A program made the translations under genes and the position numbers. From Bacteroidales bacterium (lineage in GTDB: Bacteria > Bacteroidota > Bacteroidia > Bacteroidales > P3): a stretch of DNA of 34,266 bases. The DNA lies in NCBI GenBank assembly GCA_031262295.1, contig JAISIA010000054.1, positions 1 through 34,266 on the forward strand. Direction: 5' to 3'. The first letter of the stretch is position 1; each line of letters begins with the position of its first letter. This document shows, one piece after another, positions 34,250 through 34,266 of this stretch. The notes beneath the pieces were generated by a model. It was given only the letters and a program-made list of their open reading frames with translations. It was not told the DNA's origin and ran no database searches.

Positions 34250-34266
34250 AAAAATTGAGTGAAATG

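Larger units (their letters stand above)
33817..34266 (+). repeat. Long dispersed repeat, partial copy B (left part)
   Basis: This fills most of the 33716-34266 gap. It follows the same order as 10447-10890: TTTAACATTTTTT, TTCAAATGTTAAATG, promoter, short hairpin, 21-bp units, then ATTAAAATTTG and onward. Its last 101 bp match 1-101 of the window with two differences. It includes a two-hairpin element at 34217-34249. Nothing that looks like a protein gene is present. Confidence 0.8.

Overview
This window is AT-rich DNA from a member of the Bacteroidota, probably the Bacteroidales. The main evidence is: repeated promoter -7 boxes of the form TAnnTTTG (TATCTTTG, TATATTTG, TATTTTTG), sometimes with an upstream TTTG at 19-20 bp; a type IX secretion (T9SS) C-terminal sorting domain; a PepSY-like periplasmic protein; a short GT35 glucan phosphorylase; and general housekeeping gene content. 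No rRNA, tRNA, transposase, phage gene or CRISPR array was seen. Both window ends lie in the same dispersed repeat, so this may be a contig that broke at repeats.

Layout. 1-250 is repeat DNA. 247-10178 is a minus-strand block. It begins with manC and asnS, continues with a fused rpoN/peptidase gene, ribH and fmt, then a separately promoted and terminated HU gene, then an outer-membrane protein, coaD, a flavin reductase and xerD. 10179-11191 is a 1-kb divergent intergenic region holding a complete copy of a long dispersed repeat. That repeat has its own promoter and terminator and could be a non-coding RNA gene. 11192-17031 is the plus-strand operon fabD-gcvP-metG. 17032-17266 is a convergent junction made of repeat modules. 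17267-23652 is a tightly overlapping minus-strand operon: glycogen synthase/phosphorylase fusion, small lipoprotein, endonuclease/exonuclease/phosphatase (EEP) protein, nth. 23738-27937 holds a PepSY-like protein, a metallophosphoesterase, three paralogous small membrane proteins and a T9SS cargo protein, with a second repeat cluster at 25770-26302. 28108-33715 is minus-strand: M3 peptidase, truA, ilvE, a GT9 glycosyltransferase and a hypoxanthine/uracil-DNA glycosylase. 33716-34266 is again the long repeat.

Three things stand out. First, a single 825-codon frame joins a complete sigma-54 factor (RpoN) to a hydrophobic segment, an M23 peptidoglycan endopeptidase and a LysM domain. Second, a GT3-type glycogen synthase is fused to a GT35 glucan phosphorylase, so polymer synthesis and breakdown sit in one chain. 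Third, the intergenic DNA is a mosaic of repeat modules: a two-hairpin REP-like element with compensatory stem changes, a 21-bp phased A-tract repeat, and a ~550-bp long repeat with a conserved promoter. These modules repeatedly abut or overlap stop codons. A family of three small anchored proteins sharing a DNPNP motif is also unrecognised.
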